Source of the DNA: Flagellimonas maritima
GTDB lineage: Bacteria > Bacteroidota > Bacteroidia > Flavobacteriales > Flavobacteriaceae
Direction of reading: 5' to 3'
Length of the DNA stretch: 64,000 bases
NCBI RefSeq assembly: GCF_003269425.1
Contig: NZ_CP030104.1
Location: forward strand, 868,001 to 932,000
Below, piece by piece: positions 39,356-48,128 of the stretch (its first letter is position 1; every line of letters starts with the position of its first letter). The position numbers and the translations under genes were made by a program. The notes beneath the pieces were generated by a model. That model saw only the letters and a list, made by a program, of their open reading frames with translations, was not told the DNA's origin and searched no databases.

Positions 39356-40045
39356 CTACAATATACTTTTTATTTCAATGAGATTATTGATGATTTTACA
39401 TAAATCGTGCAGCTGTTCATTATGTGAGTTGAAATGCACTGTGTTTATTCCAATTGCTTGCGCACCTTTAATATCTGCCTCTAAACTATCGCCCACCATC
39501 AAAGCATTCTTTTGCTTAACATTGGCTTTTTCAAGGGCCAGTTCAAAAATATATGGATGCGGTTTTTTAACGCCTGCAGTTTCAGAATCTATTATATTTT
39601 GAAAATATTTATGGATTCTTGAGTTCTTCAGTTTTTTCTCTTGAACTTCCTGAAATCCATTTGTTATAATATGCAACCGGTATTTTGGCGATAAATATTC
39701 CAAGACCTCAATGGTGTGCGGAAAAAGATGGGTGTGAACAGATAGTTGTTCTATATACTTATGGGACAAAGTATTAATTGAACTATCTGAAACGGTTTTG
39801 CCCATAGTATCAAAAGTCTTTCTTAATCGTTGATACCTGAGTTCTTTTTTACTGATTTTTTCCTCTCGATATAGTTTCCAATAATCAAAGTTGATAGGTA
39901 CGTAAACTTTCAGAAAATCATCCAAGTGAACATCAATGTTAGTATTCTTCAGGATTTTTTGGAATGTAAGTGCCGAATTCTTTTCAAAATCCCAAAGTGT
40001 ATGGTCCAAATCAAAAAAAATATCAGTGATTGTTTCTTTAAACAT
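39356..40045 (-). CDS. YjjG-family noncanonical pyrimidine nucleotidase (HAD hydrolase)
   Basis: This 229-aa HAD-superfamily phosphatase is likely to remove phosphate from unusual pyrimidine nucleotides (house-cleaning). Motif I FFDLDHTLWDF places the nucleophile Asp12 and acid Asp14. Motif II is IITNGF, and motif III/IV is VGDSLEADIKGAQAIGI with the Lys in AGVKKPHP. The cap domain spans about 20-95. It overlaps the deacetylase-like gene by eight bases. Confidence 0.88.
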   Translation of the reverse strand: MFKETITDIFFDLDHTLWDFEKNSALTFQKILKNTNIDVHLDDFLKVYVPINFDYWKLYREEKISKKELRYQRLRKTFDTMGKTVSDSSINTLSHKYIEQLSVHTHLFPHTIEVLEYLSPKYRLHIITNGFQEVQEKKLKNSRIHKYFQNIIDSETAGVKKPHPYIFELALEKANVKQKNALMVGDSLEADIKGAQAIGINTVHFNSHNEQLHDLCKIINNLIEIKSIL

Positions 40046-41333
40046 AATAACGCTTCAAAAAAGACTGATAGAGTTCCAACCAGTTCAATTTATGGTTACT
40101 GCCCAGCAGCTCATTGGAAAAAACTGTTACCAATTGTCCATTTACTTGCTTTACATTTCTATAAATGCTATCCATTTTGCTGAAGACTTCTTCTCTTTTT
40201 TTATAATGTATCATAGCATAATCATGCATGGCGAAAGGATGTACCTTTAAAGGCTGCCTTACCTCCATATTTATATCATAAAAATAAAATGGCGTACACG
40301 TTCCAGCCCTAAAACCGATTTCATGTGTATACCCCATAGAGAAATCATCTGTAAACTCCACTTCTATTAGATTTCTATATGTACTTGGAACATTTACTCT
40401 ATTATACCTGAGTCGTGAATAATTTATCGGTCTATTGATCAGATTATTTAGTTGCTTCTTCTCCTCTTTTAATACAATCTTATCCGTAGATGACAGAAAA
40501 GAAGTACTTAAAGATACTGTGCTATAATCTGCCACTGATTTAATCAGATACCCAAACTTATTATTGTTTGGAGAAATATTCTTATCGTGAGAGGAATATT
40601 TTGCAAACTGAAAGAAGAACATAGTTTTTATGGGAAATTTTTTATGGATTTCCACCAATTCGCTGAAATTGTTGTACGGGTCCTTCTTTAGTCCTAATAA
40701 TACGGACATCCTATTGACCAAACTTTTAAATTTTAAACTTCCCAGATCTAAAAAGAACCCCCCAACACTTCTCGTAAAACCTCTCAATGCGTAGCAATGC
40801 GAAGTGGTAACATTAATTATCGACGTAAAACTATAGGTTCTTTTGGCACTTTTAATGTCTGGAAAACGTTGCTGAAGGGAATTTAAGAGTTTATAGGCCC
40901 AAATATCAACAATAGGAAGCTCCAAAAATTTATTTTGGTACGCCACACTTTCTTTAGCAGGAAATCTCCCAACACTATCTTTTACGTGAGGCAAGTATTC
41001 TTCATACCTGCTCAATAAAAAAAAACTTGCTGAAAAAACATCATATGGTATTGAACTATTTTCCCCACAAGAAAAAAAGCAGGGCATACCGTCCCAATCA
41101 GAAATTTTAATGTCCAAATCGTTGATCCCCTGCTCAAATAATAGGTCATTGCACCTAATGAAGAATTCGTTTTGCAGCGGTTTTTTTGAATAGGTTATTT
41201 TAGGACCAGAGTGTTTTATAAAATCTTCAACCTTTGTCGTAAACGTTATTTCCAGACCAAGAATGTTCTCAAAAATCTGCTTTGTCACAAATGTGAGACG
41301 GTTAGTGATTTTATGGGTATATATCAATAACAT
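40038..41333 (-). CDS. Polysaccharide deacetylase-like (DUF7033) protein, probable pseudoenzyme
   Basis: The 431-aa protein has the N-terminal DUF7033-like region and a C-terminal NodB-like fold, recognised by RYEEYLPHVKDSVGRFPAKES, GFRAGTCTPFYFYDI and VHPFAMHDY. The expected catalytic points are altered. The Asp motif (typically TIDVDxA-like) reads SIINVTTSH, the HPSY motif in the middle reads LSTSF, and SRQHYLR reads SRLRYNR. The scaffold is retained but the metal-binding His and Asp seem lost. Family comparison rests on recall and should be checked. The gene lies between radC and the HAD phosphatase in one transcription run. Confidence 0.75.
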   Translation of the reverse strand: MLLIYTHKITNRLTFVTKQIFENILGLEITFTTKVEDFIKHSGPKITYSKKPLQNEFFIRCNDLLFEQGINDLDIKISDWDGMPCFFSCGENSSIPYDVFSASFFLLSRYEEYLPHVKDSVGRFPAKESVAYQNKFLELPIVDIWAYKLLNSLQQRFPDIKSAKRTYSFTSIINVTTSHCYALRGFTRSVGGFFLDLGSLKFKSLVNRMSVLLGLKKDPYNNFSELVEIHKKFPIKTMFFFQFAKYSSHDKNISPNNNKFGYLIKSVADYSTVSLSTSFLSSTDKIVLKEEKKQLNNLINRPINYSRLRYNRVNVPSTYRNLIEVEFTDDFSMGYTHEIGFRAGTCTPFYFYDINMEVRQPLKVHPFAMHDYAMIHYKKREEVFSKMDSIYRNVKQVNGQLVTVFSNELLGSNHKLNWLELYQSFLKRYYV

Positions 41334-41344
41334 AGCTATATCGA

Positions 41345-42043
41345 CTAAAGTATTCCTTGATCGGCAAAACTTAAGTATGAATTCCCTGTAAGTATCAAAT
41401 GGTCCAATATCTTTATATCCAAAGCCTCTGAGGCTTTTTTTAGCTTCTGGGTGATTTGTTTGTCCGCAGTGCTCGGAGTTAGTGTGCCCGATGGATGATT
41501 GTGTGCCAACACTATACCTACTGCACCAAGCTCCAGAGCTTGTTTTAATACCAATCTAACATCTACCAAAGTTCCCGTTATGCCACCTTTGCTTAATTGG
41601 GCTTTATGGATTACCTTGTTGGAATTGTTTAGATACACGATCCAGAACTCTTCATGTTCCAAATCGCCCACTAGAGGATACAAAAGTTCAAAGGCGTCCC
41701 TACTTCCAGAAATTTTAGATACTTTTTCGTTATTTTCGCCCCTTCTTCGTCTCCCTACCTCGAGAGCGGCTGCTATTGAAACTGCTTTTGCTTCTCCGAT
41801 ACCCTTAAACTGCATCAGTTGGTTTATGGAAAGTTTGCCAAGCTCGTTGAGATTGTTGTTTGCCGATGCCAAAATACGTTTGGCGAGCTGTACAGCGCTT
41901 TCCTCCTTATTTCCTGAACCTATCAATATTGCTATTAATTCTGCATCAGACAGTACTGATCGTCCTTTGTGCGCCAACTTTTCTCTTGGTCTATCATCGT
42001 CTGCCCATCTTTTTATGGGAAAAGAAACCATTTTTTCTTGCAT
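41345..42043 (-). CDS. radC: RadC family JAB/MPN-domain protein
   Basis: This 232-aa protein has a helix-hairpin-helix-like N-terminal region (about 10-100, QFKGIGEAKAVSIAAALE) and a C-terminal JAMM metalloprotease-like domain with His181, His183, Ser185 and Asp194 (HNHPSGTLTPSTADKQ). The name comes from an old DNA-repair assignment that is disputed; the biochemical role is uncertain. It is probably the first gene of a minus-strand run of six. Confidence 0.92.
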   Translation of the reverse strand: MQEKMVSFPIKRWADDDRPREKLAHKGRSVLSDAELIAILIGSGNKEESAVQLAKRILASANNNLNELGKLSINQLMQFKGIGEAKAVSIAAALEVGRRRRGENNEKVSKISGSRDAFELLYPLVGDLEHEEFWIVYLNNSNKVIHKAQLSKGGITGTLVDVRLVLKQALELGAVGIVLAHNHPSGTLTPSTADKQITQKLKKASEALDIKILDHLILTGNSYLSFADQGIL

Positions 42044-42179
42044 GGTCTAAATATAATGGAATTTAGATTGCTTTAAAGCTCGATAACCGAATCGGTCCAA
42101 GGTTTTTATACAAAAATTCTATAGGAACTTGAAACTGAATTATGAACTTCGTAATTTGAAGATCAACAAATCGAAATAT

Positions 42180-42629
42180 ATGAAATCCCTGTTTGAGACC
42201 CAATCCCATAACGAAATTATTGAACGTATAAATCAATTGGATAAATCTACTAAACCCCAATGGGGCAAAATGAAGGTTGGACAAATGCTCTACCATTGTC
42301 AATTTCCCCTAAATTTAGCATTGGGAAGGTATGAGATGGAAAAACCAAACCCTGTCATGAAGCTCTTGTTCAAAAGCTTTAAAAAGAGTATGTACAATGA
42401 TAAATTATGGAAACATAGCTTACCCACTCCTAGTCCTTTTAAAGTAGAAGTAGAAAAAGGGTTTGATCAAGAAAAAGAAAAATTGATATCGCTTATCAAT
42501 GACTTTCACAGAGAAAAAAATAAAAAGTCGTGGGAGCCCCATCCTGCTTTTGGTGCTTTCACGCATGAGCAATGGGGACAAATGCAATATAAACATCTAG
42601 ACCATCATTTAAGACAGTTTGGGGTTTAA
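42180..42629 (+). CDS. DUF1569 protein, DinB-like fold
   Basis: This 149-aa protein has the pattern of DUF1569, a DinB/YfiT-like four-helix group: KPQWGKMKVGQMLYHCQFPLNLALG and a C-terminal GAFTHEQWGQMQYKHLDHHLRQFG. Conserved His residues (His of YHC, and the HLDHH cluster) may bind a metal. The frame is open back to a TTG 17 codons upstream; the ATG at 42180 is preferred. It stands alone between divergent radC and convergent mpl. Confidence 0.8.
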   Translation: MKSLFETQSHNEIIERINQLDKSTKPQWGKMKVGQMLYHCQFPLNLALGRYEMEKPNPVMKLLFKSFKKSMYNDKLWKHSLPTPSPFKVEVEKGFDQEKEKLISLINDFHREKNKKSWEPHPAFGAFTHEQWGQMQYKHLDHHLRQFGV

Positions 42630-42654
42630 TTCAGTGCAATAAACTTATACTTTA

Positions 42655-44010
42655 TCATTGAAAGTGGGATTTAAGCTTGCCAAAATCCAACCCTCCATAA
42701 TTTCCTGAACTCATTAATAGCAAAGCAGTTTCATCAAATTCTTGGCTGAACAAATATTCCTTAAAAGTATTTGCGTCCGTAAAAACGTTAACCCCTTGCT
42801 TATTAAAAGCCTTTTCAATTTGTGCTGAAGAGACTTCTTGCAATCGTTTTATTTTAATGGCCTCGGGCGAATAAAAAACAAGCGCTTCATCCGCCGAATC
42901 CAAAGCTCCGTCATATTCCTTTAAGAAATCCAGATTAAGGCTGCTATATGTATGAAGTTCTAAGCAGGCTATTAATTTTCGCTGTGGATATTGTTCTTTT
43001 ACGGCCATAGTAGTTGCCCTTACCTTACTTGGCGAATGCGCAAAATCTTTATATGCCACTTTATTTGAGCTTTCTGCAATTTTTTCCAATCGTTTTGATG
43101 CTCCTACAAATGATGCTACAGCCTCGTAAAAATCAGCTTCGTCAACACCCATTTGTTGACAAATCCATTTTGCCCCCGCAAGGTTGTTTAAATTATGCTT
43201 CCCAAAAACTTCAATGGGCATTTCTCCTTCAGGCGTATCCAGTAAAGTAACACCTTCTTCAACCCTATACTTAGGGGTAATATATGGAAATTTACGAATG
43301 GGATTTTCAGTAGCCTCAACTACATTTTTTACCTCGCTATCTTCCTCATTATAAGTAATGCTTCCCCCTTTGACTATACTATCTACAAAAATCCGAAACT
43401 GCTCTACGTAATTTTCATAGGTTGGAAAAACGTTGATATGGTCCCATGCTATTCCACTTAAAAGGGCAATGTTCGGTTGATATAAGTGAAACTTTGGTCT
43501 TCTATCGATTGGAGAGGATAAATACTCATCACCTTCCAAAACTATGAAATCGTTCTCCTCCGTAAGATGAACCATTCGATCAAAACCCTCCAATTGTGCA
43601 CCTACCATATAATCTACATTGATATCATTGTAGTCCAATACATGAAGAATCATTGAGGTTATCGTCGTTTTGCCATGACTTCCCCCAATAACGACTCTTG
43701 TTTTGTGCTTTGATTGTTCAAAAAGAAACTCTGGGTAAGAGTAAATCTTCAATCCCAATTGTTGTGCCTTTAGCAATTCAGGATTGTCAGGTTTGGCATG
43801 CATTCCCAAAATAACGGCATCCAATTCATCATGGATTTTTTCTGGGAACCATCCAAATTCCAAAGGCAGCAAATTCTTTTGCTCTAAACGGCTTTTAGAA
43901 GGTTCAAAAATTACGTCATCGCTTCCTGTAACCACATACCCCTTGTGTTCCAAGGCCAAGGCCAAATTGTGCATGGCACTCCCCCCGATAGCTATAAAAT
44001 GTATCTGCAT
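42655..44010 (-). CDS. mpl: UDP-N-acetylmuramate:L-alanyl-gamma-D-glutamyl-meso-diaminopimelate ligase
   Basis: This 451-aa Mur ligase recycles murein tripeptide by joining it to UDP-MurNAc. The N-terminal domain has QIHFIAIGGSAMHNLALAL, the central ATP site has IGGSHGKTTITSM, and the rest fits the Mpl type (VLEGDEYLSSPIDRRPKF, AWDHINVFPTYENY, KDFAHSPSKVRAT). A GTG 26 codons upstream keeps the frame open; the ATG is chosen because it starts the conserved fold. Peptidoglycan recycling is inferred from family. Confidence 0.92.
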   Translation of the reverse strand: MQIHFIAIGGSAMHNLALALEHKGYVVTGSDDVIFEPSKSRLEQKNLLPLEFGWFPEKIHDELDAVILGMHAKPDNPELLKAQQLGLKIYSYPEFLFEQSKHKTRVVIGGSHGKTTITSMILHVLDYNDINVDYMVGAQLEGFDRMVHLTEENDFIVLEGDEYLSSPIDRRPKFHLYQPNIALLSGIAWDHINVFPTYENYVEQFRIFVDSIVKGGSITYNEEDSEVKNVVEATENPIRKFPYITPKYRVEEGVTLLDTPEGEMPIEVFGKHNLNNLAGAKWICQQMGVDEADFYEAVASFVGASKRLEKIAESSNKVAYKDFAHSPSKVRATTMAVKEQYPQRKLIACLELHTYSSLNLDFLKEYDGALDSADEALVFYSPEAIKIKRLQEVSSAQIEKAFNKQGVNVFTDANTFKEYLFSQEFDETALLLMSSGNYGGLDFGKLKSHFQ

Positions 44011-44101
44011 TTTCTTGGTCTTAATAAATGTCCAAATATACTCATAGACATTTAATGCGAATCTTACATCTAAAATAATAAAGCTCACTTAAATCCGTCA
44101 A

Positions 44102-44293
44102 ATGAAACAAGGCTTATATGAACTCATATCGCTATTCTATCAGTTTAAAAAAGTTCATGAAATGAAATTAACGATATTGGCCTTTAAGTCAATTTTGAAG
44201 AATATTTACAAGGATGGCTTAAACTATAATTTTTATCACTATACGCATGAAATAGATGCAACTTTCCAATATGCAACACCCAACAAGATTTAG
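44102..44293 (+). CDS. Short open frame of doubtful coding status
   Basis: A 63-aa frame lies in the 299-base gap between mpl and the gliding cassette. It begins with an ATG and is rich in Lys, Tyr and Phe, with no signal peptide and no family I know. It ends 16 bases before the next gene. It is more likely spurious or part of the leader than a real protein. Confidence 0.2.
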   Translation: MKQGLYELISLFYQFKKVHEMKLTILAFKSILKNIYKDGLNYNFYHYTHEIDATFQYATPNKI

Positions 44294-44309
44294 CAAAAAA
44301 CTATTTTAG

Positions 44310-47177
44310 ATGAAGAACAACAGCTTGAAAACCTATATATGGTTAACGATTGCTTTTATCTTGAACATATATGTAGGAAAGTCCCAATGTGCCGGAGAGG
44401 ACAATACTGTTACCGTATGTGATAAATTTTTGGATATTTCCAACCAAAACTTTGATTTATTTTCAAACCTGAACGGTATGCCCCAAATGGGCGGTACTTG
44501 GTCAACAACCAATTCCGCTAATCTAGATGCTTTAAATATCAATACAGGAACTTTAGACCTGTGGCTGATTAATGAGTTTGGCGAACATCAATTTACCTAT
44601 ACCAACGGGAATTGTGGAGAATCCGCAATCGTTACTTTACTATTAGGTGGATACTCTGGAGAAGACAATGTGGATGGAAGTGCGAATGCATGCAGTGATA
44701 TGCCTACAAACATGTTCAACTTTCTCGGTAGTTTAGTAGATGGTGCTATTCCAGATTCGAATGGTGTATGGGAAGAAGACCCCATGACCGCAACAGGAGA
44801 TTTGAGCGGAAATATCTTTGACACCACATTGGCTGGACCAGGGGAATATATCTTCACTTACACAGTACCTGATGTCGATGCTTGCCTAGGCAGCGTATCA
44901 ACTATCTTTCTAGAGGTTCATAAAGCACCCGAATCGGGAGATCCTTTGGAATTTGTGGTTTGTACAACGGATGATCTATCTGGTTTTACCAATTTAAATC
45001 TGAATAGTCTACTTGTAGGGGAAGACATGAACGGTACTTGGAGCGAAGCTTTTACAAACCAGATTGACGGAATCTTGGACGATATCATAAATGTAGAGGA
45101 AATCAATGCAAATTTTGGATATGGGGTATATGATTTTACCTATACAGTATTGCCGGACCACCCCGTTTGTTCAGAAGCTTCTACTACAATATCCATTGTT
45201 ATTCTGCCCACGCTCCAAGGGAACATGCAAGTGGATAACTATTGTGCTGGCTCGGATTATGAAGTTTCCCTAGAGTATGATGATTCCCTTTTACCTGCTG
45301 GAACCTATGATCTTACTTATAGGGTAACAAGTTCACAGGGCATGGAAGATATCATAATCTCCATTCCATTTAACAATGGATCTGGCACCTTCAACGTACT
45401 TCCAGCGGCAGTACCTCTAAATGAAGATGTAGATTTGAATATTATCGGCATTATTGGTAAAGTGCCAGAACGAGATGTCTGTACTAATATTGACGTTCCT
45501 CAAGTAAGCTTTTTAACCGCTAGCCCTTCCGCAACAGGTGAAAGCGTATGCCCAGACAATGAAGTGGACATTCAATTGCAAAATATCTTGGACATGGGTG
45601 GTAATCTATCCAATGAATCTCATGCTGTTAATTATTCCCTGACATTCCCTGACAATACATCCACAGACCTCACTACTGGAAGCCTTGATTTTACGGACGG
45701 TGTGGTTTCATTTACCATTCCATCTTCAAATTTTAACCTAGATGGTTCGTATACTGTGGACATAGAGATTGAAGATAGCTACGACCTAGATTGTACGATC
45801 AGTACCAATATTGAAGTTATACCAACCCCTGAAGAAATTCAACTACAAATCATAGTGGACAATAGTTGTGATGCAACAGGAATAGATGTTTTGGTAGATG
45901 CGCCCATACTTGTTAATGGGAGCTATACCATAGATTACGAAGTGGTGGAACAAAATTCTATGGAGATACTAACCGATAATTCTATAAATTTTGCAGGTGG
46001 AATTGCACAATACGAAATAGACATAGCCAATTTGCCCGATGGTGATTACCTGGTGTTGCTACAAAGCATCCAGAATGACAATACTCCTTGTAGAGAGGTA
46101 TTCGAATTTCAACTAGAGGAAAGCTTCACCATTGGAGGATCCCCTACGGTAATTGATGCGGAAAGTAGTCAAACCTTCTGCCTAAACGATGGCGTGCCCA
46201 CGCTAGTCGATGTGGAGGTCAATACACTTGGAGATGTAGTGTTCTATGAAAACGCCGAAAACGATATTCCCCTTCCACTGAATACCCTTCTGGTAAATGG
46301 TGAAGACTATTATGTCTTCAGCGAGAACGAAAACGATAATTGTTCCCCTGACGAAAGGATAAGGATAGTAGTTTCCCTCATACAAGCATCAACCCCAACA
46401 TCGGAAAATCCAAACCCGGTACTGTGCGGTAGTGAAAACCCAATGTTGACCGATATACAGGTAAGTTCTCCCAATAACGGAAGTATAATATGGTACGATT
46501 CAGCTTCGGGAGGAGCACCATTGGATATCACAGAAACGCTTATCGATAACCAATCATATTTTGCAGCGGAAATCTTGGGCGGATTCTGCGAAAGTGAAAT
46601 ACGATTAGAAATCACGCCAACTATCGTAAATCCTCTACTACCAGACTTAACGGCCAGTGAACTTACACTTTGTGCCTTGGACAATCCCACGGTAGTGGAG
46701 CTTGAAAACTTAGAAATCCCCATTGATGGTGTCGAGATTGAGTGGTTCTTGGAAGAAGAAGGAGAAAATGTAGTATCAAGTTCAGAACTTCTACTCGATG
46801 ACACCATTTATTATGCGCAAAGCAAAGATATTGAAACTGGCTGTATCAACCTTGAAAGATTTCCCGTTACCGTAGATTTGAACAATTGCGATCCAGAAAA
46901 ATACGGGTTTTTCATCCCTGATGGTTTCTCTCCCAACAGTGATGGAAGAAACGACACGTTCTATGTTCCGAACATTGAAATTATTTTCCCTGACTTTACT
47001 ATTGAAATATTCAACCGCTACGGCAATTCCATTTTTAAGGGAGATGCTGGCAATCCAGCTTGGAGCGGTTCGGAAGTGGGCAGAAACATGGCTCCAAATG
47101 GAATATATTTCTTCATTATAAACTTTAATCGTGAAGGTTTTGAACCAAGACAGGGCAGACTGTATCTCAATCAATAA
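44310..47177 (+). CDS. Gliding-motility-type adhesin with a type B (CHU_C) type IX sorting domain
   Basis: This 955-aa secreted protein has a signal peptide (about 1-25, ending VGKSQ), a long series of acidic, Cys-containing Ig-like beta modules (about 26-865, with repeated APxxxDP..., and Ig_7-like NGEDYYVFSEN and LIDNQSYFAAE segments), and a C-terminal CHU_C domain (about 868-955, IPDGFSPNSDGRNDTFYVP to NGIYFFIINF). Such domains direct export and surface attachment through the type IX secretion system. It resembles SprB-like adhesins in layout but is much shorter. Its stop codon is directly followed by the PorP/SprF start. Confidence 0.88.
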   Translation: MKNNSLKTYIWLTIAFILNIYVGKSQCAGEDNTVTVCDKFLDISNQNFDLFSNLNGMPQMGGTWSTTNSANLDALNINTGTLDLWLINEFGEHQFTYTNGNCGESAIVTLLLGGYSGEDNVDGSANACSDMPTNMFNFLGSLVDGAIPDSNGVWEEDPMTATGDLSGNIFDTTLAGPGEYIFTYTVPDVDACLGSVSTIFLEVHKAPESGDPLEFVVCTTDDLSGFTNLNLNSLLVGEDMNGTWSEAFTNQIDGILDDIINVEEINANFGYGVYDFTYTVLPDHPVCSEASTTISIVILPTLQGNMQVDNYCAGSDYEVSLEYDDSLLPAGTYDLTYRVTSSQGMEDIIISIPFNNGSGTFNVLPAAVPLNEDVDLNIIGIIGKVPERDVCTNIDVPQVSFLTASPSATGESVCPDNEVDIQLQNILDMGGNLSNESHAVNYSLTFPDNTSTDLTTGSLDFTDGVVSFTIPSSNFNLDGSYTVDIEIEDSYDLDCTISTNIEVIPTPEEIQLQIIVDNSCDATGIDVLVDAPILVNGSYTIDYEVVEQNSMEILTDNSINFAGGIAQYEIDIANLPDGDYLVLLQSIQNDNTPCREVFEFQLEESFTIGGSPTVIDAESSQTFCLNDGVPTLVDVEVNTLGDVVFYENAENDIPLPLNTLLVNGEDYYVFSENENDNCSPDERIRIVVSLIQASTPTSENPNPVLCGSENPMLTDIQVSSPNNGSIIWYDSASGGAPLDITETLIDNQSYFAAEILGGFCESEIRLEITPTIVNPLLPDLTASELTLCALDNPTVVELENLEIPIDGVEIEWFLEEEGENVVSSSELLLDDTIYYAQSKDIETGCINLERFPVTVDLNNCDPEKYGFFIPDGFSPNSDGRNDTFYVPNIEIIFPDFTIEIFNRYGNSIFKGDAGNPAWSGSEVGRNMAPNGIYFFIINFNREGFEPRQGRLYLNQ

Positions 47178-48125
47178 ATGAGCATGAAAATAAAAAAAAT
47201 ACAGGTGGCCATCACCTTTGTGCTATACGCCCTTATGGCAAAAGCCCAACAAGATCCACAATACACCCAGTACATGTACAATATGAGCGTATTAAACCCC
47301 GCTTATACCACAAACGAAAGAGGGCTCGTAAATTTAGGATCCCTGTACCGTTCCCAATGGCAAAACGTTGTTGGAGCACCACAGACAATCACTTTCTTTG
47401 CACATGCCGCACTAAACGATAAAATAGAAACCGGATTCTCCATAATAAGCGATGAAATTGGGGAGGGTGCATTAAAGGAAAGTAACTTTTATACCGATTT
47501 TGCCTATGTGTTAAAAATGGATAGCGAAAGTAATATATCACTTGGACTTAAAGCGGGCTTCACAAGTTTTGAAGCTAATTTTGATGGTTTTGTACTCCCC
47601 GAATTTCAAGATGACTCCGCATTCAATGAAAATATCAACAGTATTTTCCCCAACGTCGGTATTGGAGCTTTTTATACGAGGCCCAATTTTTACGCCGGTA
47701 TATCTGCACCCAACCTTTTAACCTCAAAACATTTGGACAATCAAGATGGAATAAAAAGGATAGGTTCCGAAGAGATTCATCTGTTTTTTACATCGGGATA
47801 TGTGTACGAGGTAAACCCCGATTTAAAATTAAAACCATCCATCATGAGTAAAATTGTACAAGGATCGCCCATTTCTTTTGATGCTTCCTTTAATGTTTTG
47901 TTCAATGACCAATTTGAAGGAGGGCTGTCCTATAGATGGGAAGATTCAATAGCGGCCATGTTCAATTTTTATGTGCTCCCATCCATTCGCTTGGGATATG
48001 CATACGATTATACTTTATCCAATCTTGGAGATTTCAGTTCGGGTACCCATGAGATTTTTGCTCTGTTCGATCTTGACCTTTTCGGTCTCAAAAAAGGATA
48101 TGATAAATCCCCCAGATTTTATTAA
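47178..48125 (+). CDS. PorP/SprF family type IX secretion system membrane protein
   Basis: This 315-aa outer-membrane protein has a signal peptide (about 1-23, ending AKAQ) and the family-typical QQDPQYTQYMYNMSVLNPAYT and YRSQWQNVVGAPQT segments, followed by a beta barrel. SprF-like proteins help export and anchor the CHU_C-type substrate encoded just before them. It starts with no gap after the adhesin gene and is three bases from the OmpA gene, so the three act as one cassette. Confidence 0.93.
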   Translation: MSMKIKKIQVAITFVLYALMAKAQQDPQYTQYMYNMSVLNPAYTTNERGLVNLGSLYRSQWQNVVGAPQTITFFAHAALNDKIETGFSIISDEIGEGALKESNFYTDFAYVLKMDSESNISLGLKAGFTSFEANFDGFVLPEFQDDSAFNENINSIFPNVGIGAFYTRPNFYAGISAPNLLTSKHLDNQDGIKRIGSEEIHLFFTSGYVYEVNPDLKLKPSIMSKIVQGSPISFDASFNVLFNDQFEGGLSYRWEDSIAAMFNFYVLPSIRLGYAYDYTLSNLGDFSSGTHEIFALFDLDLFGLKKGYDKSPRFY

Positions 48126-48128
48126 AAT

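Noticed and set aside
44011..44309. Promoter for the gliding cassette
   Set aside because: Only a TATTTTAG directly abutting the start codon was seen, which is too close and imperfect.
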